Of a DNA stretch of 64,000 bases, positions 63,959 through 64,000 are shown in pieces. The DNA is from Paenibacillus sp. DMB5 (GTDB taxonomy: Bacteria; Bacillota; Bacilli; Paenibacillales; Paenibacillaceae), in NCBI RefSeq assembly GCF_001517085.1, contig NZ_LRAC01000127.1, positions 34,961 to 98,960 of the forward strand, in the 5' to 3' direction. The notes beneath the pieces were generated by a model. The model saw only the letters and a list, made by a program, of their open reading frames with translations. It was not told the origin of the DNA and made no database searches. Within the stretch, counting starts at the first letter, position 1, and each line of letters begins with the position of its first letter. Made by a program: the position numbers and the translations under genes.

Positions 63959-64000
63959 CTTATTGGAGAGTTTGATCCTGGCTCAGGACGAACGCTGGCG
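63959..64000 (+). rRNA. 16S ribosomal RNA, first ~42 bases
   Basis: TTATTGGAGAGTTTGATCCT followed by GGCTCAGGACGAACGCTGGC is the universal 5' end of bacterial 16S rRNA (27F primer region). The gene runs off the right edge. The exact 5' end is set by comparison with Bacillus and may be off by a base or two. Confidence 0.96.

Noticed and set aside
1..64000. Insertion sequences, prophage, tRNA genes
   Set aside because: No transposase, integrase, phage structural gene or tRNA cloverleaf was recognised in the window.

Overview
The window looks like chromosomal DNA of a Paenibacillus-type, spore-forming, low-to-mid GC Firmicute. The evidence is strong AGGAGG ribosome-binding sites with frequent GTG and TTG starts, a small acid-soluble spore protein (SspI), a YwmB homologue, a complete LiaIH-LiaFSR-type envelope-stress locus, Bce-type two-component/ABC modules, YesN/YesM regulators beside an oligosaccharide ABC importer, and the start of a 16S rRNA gene (last ~40 bases) behind two tandem sigma-A promoters.

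Layout. 1-300: end of an ADP-ribosylglycohydrolase. 0.5-12.1 kb: xylan-oligosaccharide block with two AraC-type response regulators flanking a YesM kinase, a lipoprotein plus two permeases (XynEFG/LplABC type) behind a cre-like site, a GH43 beta-xylosidase and a cytoplasmic GH10 xylanase. 12.1-13.2 kb: non-coding, with a 52-bp tandem hairpin array and a long GC-rich hairpin. 13.2-15.6 kb: methionine-type ABC importer. 15.6-17.6 kb: TetR regulator and an old yellow enzyme. 17.7-22.7 kb (minus): sugar/glycerophosphodiester-type ABC importer with HAD and metallophosphoesterase genes, and a divergent GbsR-type regulator. 23.7-28.8 kb (minus): OmpR-type two-component system with an ABC/FtsX exporter. 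29.0-34.0 kb: LiaI, two PspA/LiaH paralogues, PspC, LiaF, LiaS, LiaR. 34.5-42.7 kb: YwmB, zwf, MFS, prfC, sspI (minus), ktrA-type, SpoU methyltransferase. 43.0-45.9 kb: membrane-anchored alpha/beta hydrolase, a truncated royal-jelly/yellow-type protein, an NmrA-type reductase. 45.9-50.9 kb (minus): second Bce-type module with a YxeA-like protein. 50.9-53.6 kb (minus): a two-component pair whose kinase carries an unusual extra membrane segment and extracytoplasmic C-terminal domain; divergent from it is an orphan solute-binding protein. 55.3-59.4 kb: MerR remnant, stalk/DUF3298 protein, then a SnoaL-like protein, TetR repressor and DHA2 efflux pump sharing one 12-bp operator motif. 59.6-63.5 kb: AraC regulator and a divergent lactonase / aldo-keto reductase / zinc dehydrogenase operon for sugar oxidation. 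63.6-64.0 kb: rrn promoters, leader and 16S start.

Eleven otherwise well-conserved genes, including prfC, are each broken by exactly one single-base indel (ten apparent deletions, one insertion). In every case restoring one base gives a normal-length protein. The most economical reading is residual indel error in this assembly rather than mass gene decay, so I annotate these as full-length CDS with an apparent frameshift.

The most interesting non-coding signal is a family of tandem hairpin arrays: 52-bp period at 12.5 kb and 51-bp period at 34.1 kb. They share an A-rich loop but have compensatory stem changes. A different 39-bp hairpin array sits directly before the liaF ribosome-binding site.
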